A stretch of DNA of 33,668 nucleotides from Alphaproteobacteria bacterium (GCA_027488965.1 JAIYAO010000099.1:1-33668), one strand, 5' to 3'; counted from the first letter of the stretch, positions 24,987 to 33,443 are shown. Program-made: numbers and translations. Notes: generated by a model from the letters alone, not told the origin.

Positions 24987-25664
24987 TCAGGCGGTGGCGG
25001 GCACGTCCAGCCGGTAGAGGGCGCCGAGCGACCCTGTGGTGAACGTGCTGCGGCCGCCGAGCTGGCGGGTCAGCGCCCGGATGACGCGGAGGCCGAGACC
25101 CCCGTCGCGCCCGGGATCGAAGCCTTCGGGAAAGCCCACCCCGTCGTCCTCCACGCTGATGCTGAGGCCCCCGGTTCCGACGCCCATGCACGCCACGTGT
25201 ACCCGGCCGGGCAGGCCGGCGGGGTGGGCGTACTTGGCGGCGTTGGCGACGGCTTCGCAGACCACGAGGGCGATGGGCAGGACCCGGTCCCGCGACAGCT
25301 GCAGGTCGCCGGCGTAGCTCTGGGTCAGGGTCATGTCGGTCGAGGCGGCGACGGTGTCGGACAGCGTATCGCAGATCTCGCGCAGGAACCCGCCGAGATC
25401 GACCGTGCCTTCGCCGGGCCGGCGCGACAGCAGCCGGTGCAGCCTGCCCACGGCGTCGATCTGGGTGGCGGCGGCGCGCAACACTGCGCCTGCATCGATC
25501 GGGGCGGTCGTGTCGGCGGCGCACGCGCGCATGCGCACCAGGCCCGCGATCATCGACAAATGGTTGGCGATGCGGTGGTCGATCTCGGACGCCGCGATCG
25601 TGAGATCGTCGTCGGGCGCCATCCCGTTCTTGAAAGGGACGGCGAGTGTCGCGCCATTGTGCAT
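24987..25664 (-). CDS. HisKA_2-type sensor-less histidine kinase
   Basis: A 225-residue soluble kinase core. The phosphoacceptor helix has EIDHRIANHLSMIAGLVRMR (His30), of the HisKA_2 kind common in alphaproteobacterial general-stress and light signalling. The catalytic domain has N-box CEAVANAAKYAHP, G1 EDDGVGFP and G2 GGLGLRVI. There is no transmembrane or PAS sensor region in front, so input must come from a partner. The ATG at 25664 with GGGAG upstream is preferred over a TTG one codon earlier. No response regulator is in the window. Confidence 0.85.
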   Translation of the reverse strand: MHNGATLAVPFKNGMAPDDDLTIAASEIDHRIANHLSMIAGLVRMRACAADTTAPIDAGAVLRAAATQIDAVGRLHRLLSRRPGEGTVDLGGFLREICDTLSDTVAASTDMTLTQSYAGDLQLSRDRVLPIALVVCEAVANAAKYAHPAGLPGRVHVACMGVGTGGLSISVEDDGVGFPEGFDPGRDGGLGLRVIRALTRQLGGRSTFTTGSLGALYRLDVPATA

Positions 25665-25927
25665 CAAGGCAGGTCTCCCGGCGCCCGGCGTGTTCTTTCA
25701 TCGCCGCCCTGCCGGCGCCAGTTAAACATCCGAAGGAAATGAAAAGTATTCGCGGTCAGATTGTGCAACGAATACATGAAGCGTGGCCGCCGCCGCAAGC
25801 TCAAGGCGCAATCATGGCCCAACAACGGCCATTTGCGGCGAAGGGAACCAATGCGCAGGCGTGGGCTTATCCGGTTTCGGCGCCGAATGAGTAAGCCCGT
25901 GGCGCAGGCGAAGACGTGAGAAAAGGC

Positions 25928-26182
25928 ATGTCCGATCTGAACCGCGAAGAACGTCTGCAGATCATGCTGACCCCGGCTGAGCTGCAGGCCCTCGATGACT
26001 GGCGCTTTGCGCGCCGCATGCCGAGCCGCGCCGCCGCCGTGCGCGAACTTCTCCGGCGCGGCCTGCAGGCGGAAGGTTGGGAAAGGGCCGACGGATCCCG
26101 GTCCGGCCACTACGGCGTGACGGGCGAAAGCCGCGGCGCGGGCTTCCGCATGGCCAAGACGGATTCGGACGCCGATCGCTGA
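25928..26182 (+). CDS. Ribbon-helix-helix DNA-binding protein
   Basis: An 84-residue protein with an RHH (CopG/Arc-like) N-terminal domain: RLQIMLTPAELQALDDWRFA, RRMPSRAAAVRELLRRGLQ. The C-terminal tail is polar. Such proteins bind DNA as dimers or tetramers and often are antitoxins or autoregulators, but no toxin gene is adjacent. The ATG at 25928 is chosen over a GTG at 25916, which lacks a better site. The 263 bases between it and the divergent kinase gene hold no other gene that I can support. Confidence 0.8.
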   Translation: MSDLNREERLQIMLTPAELQALDDWRFARRMPSRAAAVRELLRRGLQAEGWERADGSRSGHYGVTGESRGAGFRMAKTDSDADR

Positions 26183-26227
26183 TCCTCGTCGTGACCGGTC
26201 AGGCCCAGCGCCTGGCCGGCGCAGCGC

Positions 26228-27394
26228 CTAGCGTTTGGCGCCCAGCAGGTTGCGCGCCACCACCCACTGATGGATTTCGGTGGGGCCGTCGTAGATGCGC
26301 ATGTTTCGGGCGTGCATGAGCATCATGTGCAGCGGCATTTCCCGCGTCATGCCCATGGCGCCGTAAAGCTGCATGGCGCGGTCCACCGTCTCGAACCCGA
26401 GCTCCGTGCCGTACGCCTTCACCATCGACACCTGCGTGCGTGCGTCGCGTCCCTGGTCGATGCGCCAGGCGGCATCGTACGCCATCAGACGCGCCGCGTG
26501 GATTTTGGTGGCCGCTTCCGCCACCCAGTTCTGCACCGTCTGGCGTTCAGACAACGCCGTGCCGAATGTCACCCGCTGCGGCGCGTACTCCACCATCATG
26601 TCGAGCGCACGCTGCGCGAGGCCGATGCCCCAGCACGCCATCTGGAGGCGGCGCGTGTTCAGCCGGATCTGCATCGGCGCAAAGCCTTGCCCCTCCGCGC
26701 CCAGCAACTTGTCGGCGCCGACGCGGCAATCCTCCAGCGCCACCTCGTAGGTGGTCTCTCCGCCCAGCATGGGGATTTCGCGCAGCACGTTGAAGCCGGG
26801 CGTGCCCTTGTCCACGATGAACGCCGACATGCCGCCGCGGGCGCGCTTTTCCTTGTCGGTCACGGCCATCACGATGGTGAAGTCGGCGACCGCCGCGCGG
26901 GTGATCCAGATCTTGCGGCCGTTGAGCACCCAGTCGTCGCCGTCGCGTTCCGCCCGCGTCAGCATGCCCGCGGGATCGGAGCCCGCGCCGGGTTCGGAGA
27001 TGGCGATGGCGGAGATGGTTTCGCCGCGCGCGTAGGGCGCGAGGTACTGTTCCCGCTGCTGGTCGTTGCAGGTGGCCATCAGCATGCGCAGGTTCGGGCT
27101 GTCCGGGCGCAGCGTGTAAGGCACGATGGAGCGGCCCATCTGCTCGTTCACCGCCACCAGCGCCACCCACGGCAGGTCCGCCCCGCCCATCTCGGCCGGC
27201 GCGTCGAGGCCCCACAGCCCCATGTCGAGCGCCGCCTTGTCCAGCCGCGCGCGCTCCTCCGGCAGGAGCTCGACGCTGGCCCCCGCGATGTCGCGCGCCA
27301 GCACCGCGGCCTCCAGCGGCAGCAGCTGATCGGTCACGAACCGGCTGACCAGATCGGCCAGCATGCGATGGTCCTCGTCGAGCTCGAAGTGCAT
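26228..27394 (-). CDS. Acyl-CoA dehydrogenase
   Basis: A 388-residue flavoprotein of the acyl-CoA dehydrogenase family. The flavin region is visible as ISEPGAGSDPAGM and NGRKIWITRAAVADF, and the C-terminal active motif is RIYDGPTEIHQWVVAR. In place of the glutamate of medium-chain enzymes the expected base position is an aspartate (Asp369), as in the ACAD10/11-like branch. It may act on hydroxylated or branched substrates; not assigned. Start ATG follows GGGAGAG. It is divergent from the VOC gene. Confidence 0.88.
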   Translation of the reverse strand: MHFELDEDHRMLADLVSRFVTDQLLPLEAAVLARDIAGASVELLPEERARLDKAALDMGLWGLDAPAEMGGADLPWVALVAVNEQMGRSIVPYTLRPDSPNLRMLMATCNDQQREQYLAPYARGETISAIAISEPGAGSDPAGMLTRAERDGDDWVLNGRKIWITRAAVADFTIVMAVTDKEKRARGGMSAFIVDKGTPGFNVLREIPMLGGETTYEVALEDCRVGADKLLGAEGQGFAPMQIRLNTRRLQMACWGIGLAQRALDMMVEYAPQRVTFGTALSERQTVQNWVAEAATKIHAARLMAYDAAWRIDQGRDARTQVSMVKAYGTELGFETVDRAMQLYGAMGMTREMPLHMMLMHARNMRIYDGPTEIHQWVVARNLLGAKR

Positions 27395-27438
27395 ATGTCT
27401 CTCCCGTTGGTACTGGCTTAGCGACCGGGAGGGCGGAG

Positions 27439-27834
27439 GTGAAGTTCCACCAGGTGACGCCGTTCATGCACGTCCAGGACCTCGAGGCCGCGCTTGCGTT
27501 CTTCCGGGACCTGCTGGGCTTCACGGTCGACTTCCGCGCGAACAACTACGGGTATGTCAGCCGCGGGCCTGTGGCGTTTCGCCTGCTGGAAGAGAAAGAC
27601 CCGGCGTGTGCCGCCCCGCCCGGCAACCGGCGCTTCGCCTACTACATCGATGTGGAGGGCGTGGACGATATCTTCGCATCGCTGAAGCCGAAACTCGACA
27701 CGTTGCCCGCAGGCGATGTGCACGGGCCTGTCGATCAGCCCTACGGGCAGCGGGAGTTCATGGTGCTCGCGCCCGATGGCAACCTGCTCGCCTTCGGCGA
27801 GAGCATGGCGCAGATCTCTAGCCGAGGACCGTGA
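27439..27834 (+). CDS. VOC-superfamily (glyoxalase/bleomycin resistance-like) protein
   Basis: A 131-residue protein with the vicinal oxygen chelate fold. Start at GTG with GGGAGG upstream; the first strand is KFHQVTPFMHVQDLEAALAF, followed by FRDLLGFTVDF. The second half has YGQREFMVLAPDGNLLAFGE, with a metal-ligand glutamate expected near the end. The typical members are dioxygenases, isomerases or drug-binding proteins; no substrate is inferred. It is divergent from the acyl-CoA dehydrogenase gene. Confidence 0.85.
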   Translation: MKFHQVTPFMHVQDLEAALAFFRDLLGFTVDFRANNYGYVSRGPVAFRLLEEKDPACAAPPGNRRFAYYIDVEGVDDIFASLKPKLDTLPAGDVHGPVDQPYGQREFMVLAPDGNLLAFGESMAQISSRGP

Positions 27835-27883
27835 CCAGCGCGAAGGCGATGGCGAAGTCGATCAGGCGCGTCAGCGGCCACAC
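27818..27883 (-). CDS. Possible 21-residue membrane microprotein
   Basis: A 21-codon frame starting GTG four bases after the stop of the minus-strand 72-residue protein gene, with AAGG about 11 bases upstream. After VWPLTR the peptide is hydrophobic (LIDFAIAFALVTVLG), one membrane span. It overlaps the 3' end of the convergent VOC gene. Chance occurrence is quite possible; it is recorded because the hydrophobic span and spacing are unexpected in non-coding GC-rich DNA. Confidence 0.3.
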   Translation of the reverse strand: MWPLTRLIDFAIAFALVTVLG

Positions 27884-27887
27884 GGGC

Positions 27888-28106
27888 TCAGACCTTCGCG
27901 TCGGCCACGAGGCCGGTCGGGGCTGCGGGCTGGTCGGGGCGATAGGCGCCGTCGGCGGCGTCCCGGGGCAGGGAGAGCCCGGCCACCTGCGCCACGAAGG
28001 TCGCGGCGTAGTACCGGGCGGGCGCAGCGCCATCGGTGGCGCGCCGTCCGTAGCGGCGTTCAGCATCGGGTCCGGGGAGCCGGGGCGCTTCCATGGCATT
28101 GCCCAT
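27888..28106 (-). CDS. Small conserved-looking protein of unknown function
   Basis: A 72-residue protein with an arginine- and proline-rich N-terminal half and a central stretch PARYYAATFVAQVAG, of the kind seen in short alphaproteobacterial proteins. A second possible start is four codons downstream. It has no signal peptide or membrane helix. It is followed on the same strand by the putative 21-residue frame. The overlapping minus-strand frame from 28099 is not preferred in this part, because this one has the more protein-like composition. Confidence 0.5.
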   Translation of the reverse strand: MGNAMEAPRLPGPDAERRYGRRATDGAAPARYYAATFVAQVAGLSLPRDAADGAYRPDQPAAPTGLVADAKV

Positions 28107-28159
28107 GCAACCCGGGCGCCAAGGGTTTATGGGCGTTAACCGAGGCGCGCCGGCACTCT

Positions 28160-28192
28160 TTTTTCTTCCCCCGCGAAGCGGGGGAAGAAAAA
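28160..28192. terminator. Strong bidirectional terminator
   Basis: A perfect 15-bp stem: TTTTTCTTCCCCCGC (28160-28174), loop GAA, and its complement (28178-28192). The ends give runs of T on both strands. It lies downstream of phaR (minus) and upstream of the minus-strand small gene, so it chiefly serves phaR. Confidence 0.9.
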
Positions 28193-28227
28193 GCTAGGGG
28201 AAGAAAAAGCTAGGGGATGAAAAACTA
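28181..28227. repeat. Short tandem repeat at the phaR terminator
   Basis: The 16-base unit GGGGAAGAAAAAGCTA occurs twice in tandem (28181-28196 and 28197-28212). A third diverged 15-base copy, GGGGATGAAAAACTA, is at 28213-28227. The first copy is part of the terminator stem; the third contains the phaR stop codon. Confidence 0.9.
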
Positions 28228-28851
28228 CGGTTTCCGCTTGCCGCTGAGCTGGTCGAGCTGGCGCTGCATCACTTCCATCTGGCGCTTCAGGTCGCCGATG
28301 TCGGCCTCGCTTTCCGCCGCCGGCGGGGCGGGCGGGGGCGTCTGGGCCGCGAACGGGGCCCACAGGCGCATGGCCTGCTCGAACATCGCCATGTTGGCGC
28401 GGGCCTGGTCCTCGAACGCCCCGATGGGGCTCTTGCCGGACCACGCCTTGGTGATCTGGTCGCGCCACTGGTCCTGGGCGGAGGTGAACTTCTCCATGCT
28501 CATTTCCAGGTACGCCGGCAGGAAGCCCTGCATGCTGTCCCCGTAGAACCGGATCAGGCGGCGCAGGAACTGGACCGGCAGCAGGTTCTGGCCCTGCTTG
28601 CTCTCTTCCTCGAAGATGATCTGGGTCAGCACGGCGCGGGTGATGTCGTCGCCGGTCTTGGCGTCCTGGACGGTGAAGTCCACCCCGGCGCGGACCATCT
28701 CGGAGAGGTGGTCCAGCGTCACGTAGGAGCTGGACGCTGTATTGTAGAGCCGTCGGTTGGCGTACTTCTTGATGACCACGGGCGGACCGCCGGGCTCGCG
28801 CGGCGCCTGCTCACTCTCGCCGGCATCGGTGCTGGATTTCGGGTCGGCCAC
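28225..28851 (-). CDS. phaR: PhaR, polyhydroxyalkanoate synthesis regulator
   Basis: A 208-residue PHA-responsive repressor. The N-terminal domain has PVVIKKYANRRLYNT and SYVTLDHLSEMVRAGVDF (about 25-60). The PHB-accumulation region LLPVQFLRRLIRFYGDSMQG follows, then a proline-rich linker and a C-terminal coiled coil (DIGDLKRQMEVMQRQLDQL). Start is GTG at 28851 with AAGGAG eight bases upstream. In the family it binds PHA granules and represses phasin and its own gene. The thiolase gene lies 2.7 kb away beyond a three-gene module. Confidence 0.95.
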   Translation of the reverse strand: MADPKSSTDAGESEQAPREPGGPPVVIKKYANRRLYNTASSSYVTLDHLSEMVRAGVDFTVQDAKTGDDITRAVLTQIIFEEESKQGQNLLPVQFLRRLIRFYGDSMQGFLPAYLEMSMEKFTSAQDQWRDQITKAWSGKSPIGAFEDQARANMAMFEQAMRLWAPFAAQTPPPAPPAAESEADIGDLKRQMEVMQRQLDQLSGKRKP

Positions 28852-28918
28852 GGGGTGCGCTCCTTCGCGCTCGGGCGCGGCTGGGGGTCAGCCCATAGAA
28901 TCACTCTTCGCGTCCGCC

Positions 28919-28960
28919 ATTGCAAGGTCGGCGTGCTGCATTGCGGCATTCGCCTGCAAC
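28919..28960. promoter_or_regulatory. TGC-rich cluster upstream of phaR, possible PhaR site
   Basis: Several TTGCA/TGCAA-like words cluster here: ATTGCAAG (28919-28926), GTGCTGCATTGCGGCAT (28933-28949) and CCTGCAAC (28953-28960). PhaR proteins are reported to bind TGC-rich sites near promoters of their targets. On the minus strand TTGCAA, a 19-base spacer and TTCTAT could be the phaR promoter. Autoregulation is inferred. Confidence 0.35.
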
Positions 28961-29022
28961 GCTTGCGGCGCGGGCAGGGCGCACCCCGCCCGCGCTTCGA
29001 CCCCCGCCCCGCGCATGGCCCC

Positions 29023-30087
29023 CTAAGGCCTCGCTTCAAGGATCATGTTGAAGGGCCCCTGCGTGGCGCGGCGCACGCGCGTAAAGCCGCCGGCCTTCAC
29101 CGCCTGGGTGACCTTCGCCTCCCCCGCCTGCGCGCCCAGCGCTGCACCCACTTCCTGATCGAGCGACGTCGGCACGCAGATCATCGTCGAGGCGTTGTAG
29201 TACAAGCGGCCAACGGCATTCATGTTCTCCTGCGGCGTGTCCCCGGCGATGGGCTCCACGATCATCCAGGCGCCGTCCGGCTTCAGCAACTGGCGCACCT
29301 GAGCTGCGCACCCCGCGGGGTCACCCATGTCGTGAAGGCAGTCGAAAACGGTCACGAGGTCGAAATCGCGGTCCGTGATGTCCTTTGCAGCCGTCGTTTC
29401 GAAGCGCACACGTTCGCTCACGCCATGGGTTTGCGCGTGCTTGCGTGCTTCCAGGATCGAAGCTTCGTGGAAATCGTAGCCAACGAAGGTGCTCTCCGGA
29501 AATGCTTTGGCCATCAGCAGCGTCGAGAATCCGACGCCGCAACCGATGTCGGCCACCTTTGCGCCGGCCTTCAGTCGCGCCTCCATGCCGTCCAGCGCCG
29601 GAATCCACTCCTGCACCATGGCGTTGACGTAGGTCGGCCGGAAAAACGCCCCTACGGAGCAGAACAGGCAGCCTGCGCTGTCGCCCCAGCGGACGCCCTT
29701 GCCGGTCCGGAAACCGTCTTCCACCTTCGCCTCGCCTTCAACCATGGCCGCCGCGAGATCGAAGGCCCCGGCGAGATAGACGGGACTGTCCTTGATCGCG
29801 AACACCATCGCTTGTTCAGGCGAGAGGCTGAACCGGGCGCTCACGGGATCATGGCTGACGAAGCCGTTGGCGGCCTGCGCCAGCGCCCATTCGCGCACAT
29901 AGCGTTCGGCGAGGCCGCCCGCGCGCGCGGCCAGTTCCGATGCCGTCGCGGGGCCGTGGGCGTGCAATGCATCGAAGAGGCCGAGGCGGAAGCCGATGCG
30001 CGCCGTCGGCACGCTGAACGCTCCCCCTAGATCGCCCAGCATCTTGCCGACGAAGGCGTTAAGCTTGTCCGGGTTCACTTCGCTCAT
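29023..30087 (-). CDS. SAM-dependent methyltransferase with winged-helix N-domain
   Basis: A 354-residue class I methyltransferase. The N-terminal part (about 30-90) looks like a dimerising winged-helix domain (FRLGLFDALHAHGPATASEL). The SAM-binding motif I is KVADIGCGVGFSTLL (177-191), followed by FVGYDFHEASI and motif IV region FDLVTVFDCLHDMGDP. This layout is that of the Rv2258c-like/O-methyltransferase group; the substrate is unknown. It follows the DUF4242 gene on the same strand, across a palindrome-rich 94-base gap. Composition looks slightly less GC-rich than in neighbours by eye. Confidence 0.88.
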   Translation of the reverse strand: MSEVNPDKLNAFVGKMLGDLGGAFSVPTARIGFRLGLFDALHAHGPATASELAARAGGLAERYVREWALAQAANGFVSHDPVSARFSLSPEQAMVFAIKDSPVYLAGAFDLAAAMVEGEAKVEDGFRTGKGVRWGDSAGCLFCSVGAFFRPTYVNAMVQEWIPALDGMEARLKAGAKVADIGCGVGFSTLLMAKAFPESTFVGYDFHEASILEARKHAQTHGVSERVRFETTAAKDITDRDFDLVTVFDCLHDMGDPAGCAAQVRQLLKPDGAWMIVEPIAGDTPQENMNAVGRLYYNASTMICVPTSLDQEVGAALGAQAGEAKVTQAVKAGGFTRVRRATQGPFNMILEARP

Positions 30088-30104
30088 AGTGATCTACCTT
30101 TCCT

Positions 30105-30146
30105 GAATAGTTCGCGCGCGGACTATTTGCCCACGCGAACCTATTC
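30105..30146. promoter_or_regulatory. Nested inverted repeats before the methyltransferase gene
   Basis: GAATAGTTCGCG (30105-30116) and CGCGAACCTATTC (30134-30146) are complementary apart from one extra base. A second inverted pair, AATAGT/ACTATT, is nested around GCGCGC. It lies 18 bases upstream of the methyltransferase start, in the gap after DUF4242. A promoter-operator is plausible. Confidence 0.45.
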
Positions 30147-30181
30147 GCGCGGTCTCGTGATGTGGGCCTGCGGGGCCGGTT

Positions 30182-30463
30182 TCAGTTATTGGCCGTCAGC
30201 GGATCGATGATCAGCGGCACTTCAGTGATCCGGCCGGCGGGAATGCCGCTGAGTTCTGCGTGTCGGCGAATGTCATCCTCGTTCTCAGCGAGGTAGATGC
30301 AGAAGGTTTTGTCGCCCGCGACGTAGCTGTGCTGCCAGTGCAGGCCATTCCCGATCTTGCCGATCGCCTGGTTGGAGGCGCACGCTGCGCCGCACAACTC
30401 CACGATGGACATGCCTCCGATGCCGGGGATGTCGCGTTCGATCAGGTACCGCTTCAACGCCAT
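30182..30463 (-). CDS. DUF4242 (SCO4226-like) protein
   Basis: A 93-residue protein of the DUF4242 family. It opens KRYLIERDIPGIGGMSI, has LHWQHSYVAGDKTFCIYLAE in the middle and ends RITEVPLIIDPLTA, all typical. The Streptomyces homologue SCO4226 binds nickel, so a metal or small-ligand role is possible; His residues in the central strand are present. It is divergent from the LysR gene, with the methyltransferase gene downstream. Confidence 0.9.
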   Translation of the reverse strand: MALKRYLIERDIPGIGGMSIVELCGAACASNQAIGKIGNGLHWQHSYVAGDKTFCIYLAENEDDIRRHAELSGIPAGRITEVPLIIDPLTANN

Positions 30464-30530
30464 CCGCCTCGCTCCCTGCAGCCCGGTGGGCCAGTTAGCG
30501 CCCGCGCCGCGGCACGCTCAAGCTAATCAT

Positions 30531-30563
30531 TCTTTGCATCACTAAAGAAAAACCTTAGTAAGG
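30531..30563. promoter_or_regulatory. AT-rich divergent promoter region with dyads
   Basis: Within a GC-rich chromosome this stretch is AT-rich. It includes CTTT/AAAG around GCATCACT and the short palindrome CCTTAGTAAGG (30553-30563), directly before the LysR GTG. LysR regulators often bind dyads between themselves and a divergent target. The DUF4242 gene is that target here. Confidence 0.4.
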
Positions 30564-30566
30564 TCT

Positions 30567-31511
30567 GTGGTCGTTCCGTCCTACCTGAAATCATTCCAGG
30601 CGCTTGAGCTCGCCCTGCGCACCGGATCGCTGAGGGGCGCGGCGGACATCTTGTCCATCACGCCGGCGGCCGTCGGCCAGCGGATCAAGACGCTGGAGGA
30701 CTATCTGGGGATTGATCTGGTGGTGCGCGGCCGGTCGGGCCTGCGGCCGACGCCGGCGCTTTCGGACGCCCTGCCGCACCTCAGTCGGGCCTTCATAGAA
30801 CTTGCCGCGGCTGCCGAGGCGCTCGATTTCCAGCGTTTCAACGACATCCAGATCGCGGCCAACTCCGACTGGGTTGAACTTTGGCTTTTGCCGCGGCTGC
30901 CAGAGTTCCGGGCCGCCTTCCCCAACACACGCTTTTGCATCAACGGGGAGGGGGACGCCCCGCTGCGATTGGGCCAGACCGATGTCGAAGTCAGCTTCGG
31001 CCCACGCCGCCAGGATGCCCGTCATGCACCGCTCTTTGCGGACTTCCTCATTCCCATCAGCTCGCCCGAAAACGCCGCACGCATCGGCAGGCTGCGCGGG
31101 GATCGTCTCGAAGGGTTTCCGTTGCTGCATCTGGATTTCTATTGCAACGATCCGTCCGCCATTGGCTGGCCTGAGTGGGTGGCGGCGCACGGCCACCGCG
31201 CGTCGGCGGCGGCGCGAGGCATCAGATTTCAGCGGATCGCTTCAGGGCTCGAGGCCGTCTTGTCGAACGCGGGCTTGATGATCTGCGGCCTTGCGCTTGT
31301 GGCCGAGCGGCTGGCGGCGGGCGCGATTGTGCTCCCGTTCTCACCGCGGACGGGTGTCTGGACGGCATGGACTTTCCAGGCGCGCTTTCGTCACGAATCG
31401 AGCCGGGGCGGCCCGGTCGCGCGCTTCCGTGACTGGTTGGAAGCCGAAGCGGGCGCGACGCGCAGAACGCTGGCGGAACTTGCCGGCTCGCCCCCGCCCA
31501 GCGACCGCTGA
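30567..31511 (+). CDS. LysR-family regulator (GcvA-like)
   Basis: A 314-residue LysR regulator. The N-terminal helix-turn-helix is [20 protein letters not shown], then [20 protein letters not shown] and [14 protein letters not shown], all matching the GcvA-like branch. The effector domain runs from about residue 90. Start is GTG, with AAGG just upstream; no ATG is nearby. It is divergent from DUF4242-methyltransferase, which it likely controls. The next gene, the thiolase, starts 79 bases after the stop on the same strand. Confidence 0.88.
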   Translation: MVVPSYLKSFQALELALRTGSLRGAADILSITPAAVGQRIKTLEDYLGIDLVVRGRSGLRPTPALSDALPHLSRAFIELAAAAEALDFQRFNDIQIAANSDWVELWLLPRLPEFRAAFPNTRFCINGEGDAPLRLGQTDVEVSFGPRRQDARHAPLFADFLIPISSPENAARIGRLRGDRLEGFPLLHLDFYCNDPSAIGWPEWVAAHGHRASAAARGIRFQRIASGLEAVLSNAGLMICGLALVAERLAAGAIVLPFSPRTGVWTAWTFQARFRHESSRGGPVARFRDWLEAEAGATRRTLAELAGSPPPSDR

Positions 31512-31590
31512 GACGGCTGTTCCGGCGCGCGCTTCCCTTCGTCGCGCCAGTGTAGCAGTAAGGGGAAAACCCCGCGAGGAGCCCGCACCC

Positions 31591-32760
<1,170 letters not shown>

Positions 32761-32773
32761 TCTGGTCTTGAGG

Positions 32774-32792
32774 GGCGGCGCCTGGCGCCGCC
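32774..32792. promoter_or_regulatory. Perfect hairpin before the lipoprotein gene
   Basis: GGCGGCGCC, T, GGCGCCGCC gives a 9-bp perfect stem, located between the thiolase stop and the ribosome-binding site GGAGGAGGG of the lipoprotein gene. It could attenuate transcription or mark the 3' end of the thiolase message; there is no T run. Confidence 0.4.
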
Positions 32793-32809
32793 TTGGAGGA
32801 GGGAAACCG

Positions 32810-33418
32810 ATGAAGACGAAACTTCTGGTCGCCGCATCCGCGATGCTGCTGATGGCCGCCTGCACGCCGCCGTCCGCGCCTACTGCTGAAGCGCCCGCCG
32901 CCGCTGCGCCGGCGCCCGTCGTGCTGCCGACGCAGGCCGATGTGGACGCGCTCTACGCCAAGCTCGACGCCGCCCTGAAGGCCCGCGACGCCGCCGCGAT
33001 GGCCGCGCTCTATGTGCCGGGCGCCGTGTCCATCCACGCCACGCAGAATGCGCTCGACAAGTTCGACCCCGCCACCGCGCAGACAGGCCTCGCCGAGTGG
33101 TTCAAGACCGAGCCCGCCTACACGGCCAACGCCATGGAGACCCAGATCCTCGACGCCGACACGGTGGTGGTGTCCGGCCTCGCAACGATGGATTTCAAGC
33201 GCAACGGCCGGCCCACCTGGATCGTCCAGCGCTTCACCGACGTGTGGCAGAAGCAGGCCGACGGCCAGTGGCTGATCGCGGCGAGCCACGTTTCCAACGC
33301 GCCCCAGCCCGTGGCAGGGCGTCTGCCGCCGCTCACGCCCGCCGCGGCGCCCGGCCCCGATACGCCGCCGCTCGGCGGCGCAACCCCCATGCCCGCGCCG
33401 GAAGGCGAGAAGAAGTAA
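32810..33418 (+). CDS. NTF2-like lipoprotein (DUF4440/SnoaL-like)
   Basis: A 202-residue predicted lipoprotein. The signal peptide ends in a lipobox MAAC, with Cys18 the likely lipidated residue. A proline/alanine-rich linker (about 20-50) precedes an NTF2-like domain (about 55-170): ADVDALYAKLDAALKARDAA, YVPGAVSIHATQ and a C-terminal strand group with WIVQRFTDVWQKQADGQWLI. The tail is proline-rich. NTF2-like domains bind small molecules or partners; the function is unknown. The ATG at 32810 has GGAGGAGGGA upstream. Confidence 0.8.
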   Translation: MKTKLLVAASAMLLMAACTPPSAPTAEAPAAAAPAPVVLPTQADVDALYAKLDAALKARDAAAMAALYVPGAVSIHATQNALDKFDPATAQTGLAEWFKTEPAYTANAMETQILDADTVVVSGLATMDFKRNGRPTWIVQRFTDVWQKQADGQWLIAASHVSNAPQPVAGRLPPLTPAAAPGPDTPPLGGATPMPAPEGEKK

Positions 33419-33443
33419 TCCCCGCGTCCAGGGGATCGATCAG

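Noticed and set aside
25814-25832. ATGGCC/GGCCAT inverted repeat between the kinase and RHH genes
   Set aside because: Six-base arms around eight or fewer bases are common by chance at this GC content, and no other feature supports a site.
25835-25880. GGAAC-like general stress (EcfG) promoter before the RHH gene
   Set aside because: A GGAAC is present, but no CGTT-like -10 stands at 16-17 bases, so the match is not adequate.
27831-28139. 102-residue plus-strand open frame
   Set aside because: It is a shadow of the minus-strand 72-residue gene and has no ribosome-binding site or motif.
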